Made by a program: the position numbers and the translations under genes. A DNA stretch of 14,003 nucleotides from Streptosporangiaceae bacterium (GTDB lineage Bacteria > Actinomycetota > Actinomycetes > Streptosporangiales > Streptosporangiaceae): the NCBI GenBank assembly GCA_030039095.1, contig JASHQP010000492.1:1-14003 (forward strand), written 5' to 3'. Under the pieces are notes generated by a model. That model worked only from the letters and a program-made list of their open reading frames with translations, searched no databases and had not been told where the DNA came from. The stretch's first letter is position 1, and every line of letters begins with the position of its first letter. Below are positions 13,998 through 14,003 of the stretch, one piece after another.

Positions 13998-14003
13998 AAG
14001 CGG

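Larger units (their letters stand above)
13718..14003. other. Non-coding end region with short repeats
   Basis: No convincing gene lies in these 286 bases. They are less GC-rich than the genes (57% in 13801-13860) and include an AT-rich patch around 13805-13820. A 13-bp direct repeat, AGCCGAAACCCGC, occurs at 13759-13771 and 13777-13789. On the minus strand the frame ending at 13916-13918 reads like a protein C-terminus (GAFSATGIPAPELARVLQI) but is cut off by TGA at 13993-13991, so it may be a decayed fragment or chance. Confidence 0.5.

Overview
The DNA is very GC-rich, and the genes use GTG/TTG starts, overlapping ATGA junctions and hairpin terminators without U-tracts. Together with families such as GrpB, DUF1269, DUF1622 and PadR-ABC this points to a chromosomal segment of an actinomycete (Actinomycetota). 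The genus cannot be read from the window. There is no rRNA, tRNA, transposase, integrase, CRISPR array or phage gene.

Layout. (1) 1-2419 (+): the end of a P1/DmpA-type peptidase runs through an ATGA overlap into an oligopeptidase B (ptrB), a small peptide-degrading operon closed by a perfect 19-bp bidirectional hairpin. (2) 5649-2498 (-): an operon of a PadR repressor, a LolD/MacB-type ATPase and an FtsX-type permease, with a strong double-palindrome operator in front. (3) 5798-6247 (+): a small unknown protein, probably on a leaderless mRNA. (4) 8209-6223 (-): an EamA/RhtA-type exporter, a DUF1269 protein and a DUF1622 membrane protein in line, with a divergent LysR regulator (8278-9132, +) facing the exporter. 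(5) 11142-9107 (-): acylating acetaldehyde dehydrogenase and 4-hydroxy-2-oxovalerate aldolase, translationally coupled, with a divergent IclR regulator (11294-12061, +). These are the last two steps of meta-cleavage catabolism; the hydratase that normally precedes them is not in the window. (6) 13029-12058 (-): an unrecognised five-helix membrane protein with a C-terminal IPT/TIG domain and visibly lower GC. (7) 13109-13717 (+): a GrpB-family protein. (8) 13718-14003: non-coding, with short repeats and a possible ribosome binding site for a gene just beyond the edge.

Three regulator-target units (PadR-ABC, LysR-EamA, IclR-MhpFE) are each arranged so that the regulator controls its neighbour, and each has a dyad in the right place. 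Nothing here is clearly a new defence or mobile system. The least expected details are compact-genome features: convergent genes that overlap at their tails, including an aldolase whose C-terminal tail encodes the hairpin terminator of the opposing LysR gene and two genes sharing one CTAG as both stop codons; a 10-codon Pro-Pro-Gly leader ORF that ends on the start codon of the aldehyde dehydrogenase; and the orphan TIG membrane protein, whose TIG domain is predicted to be cytoplasmic.
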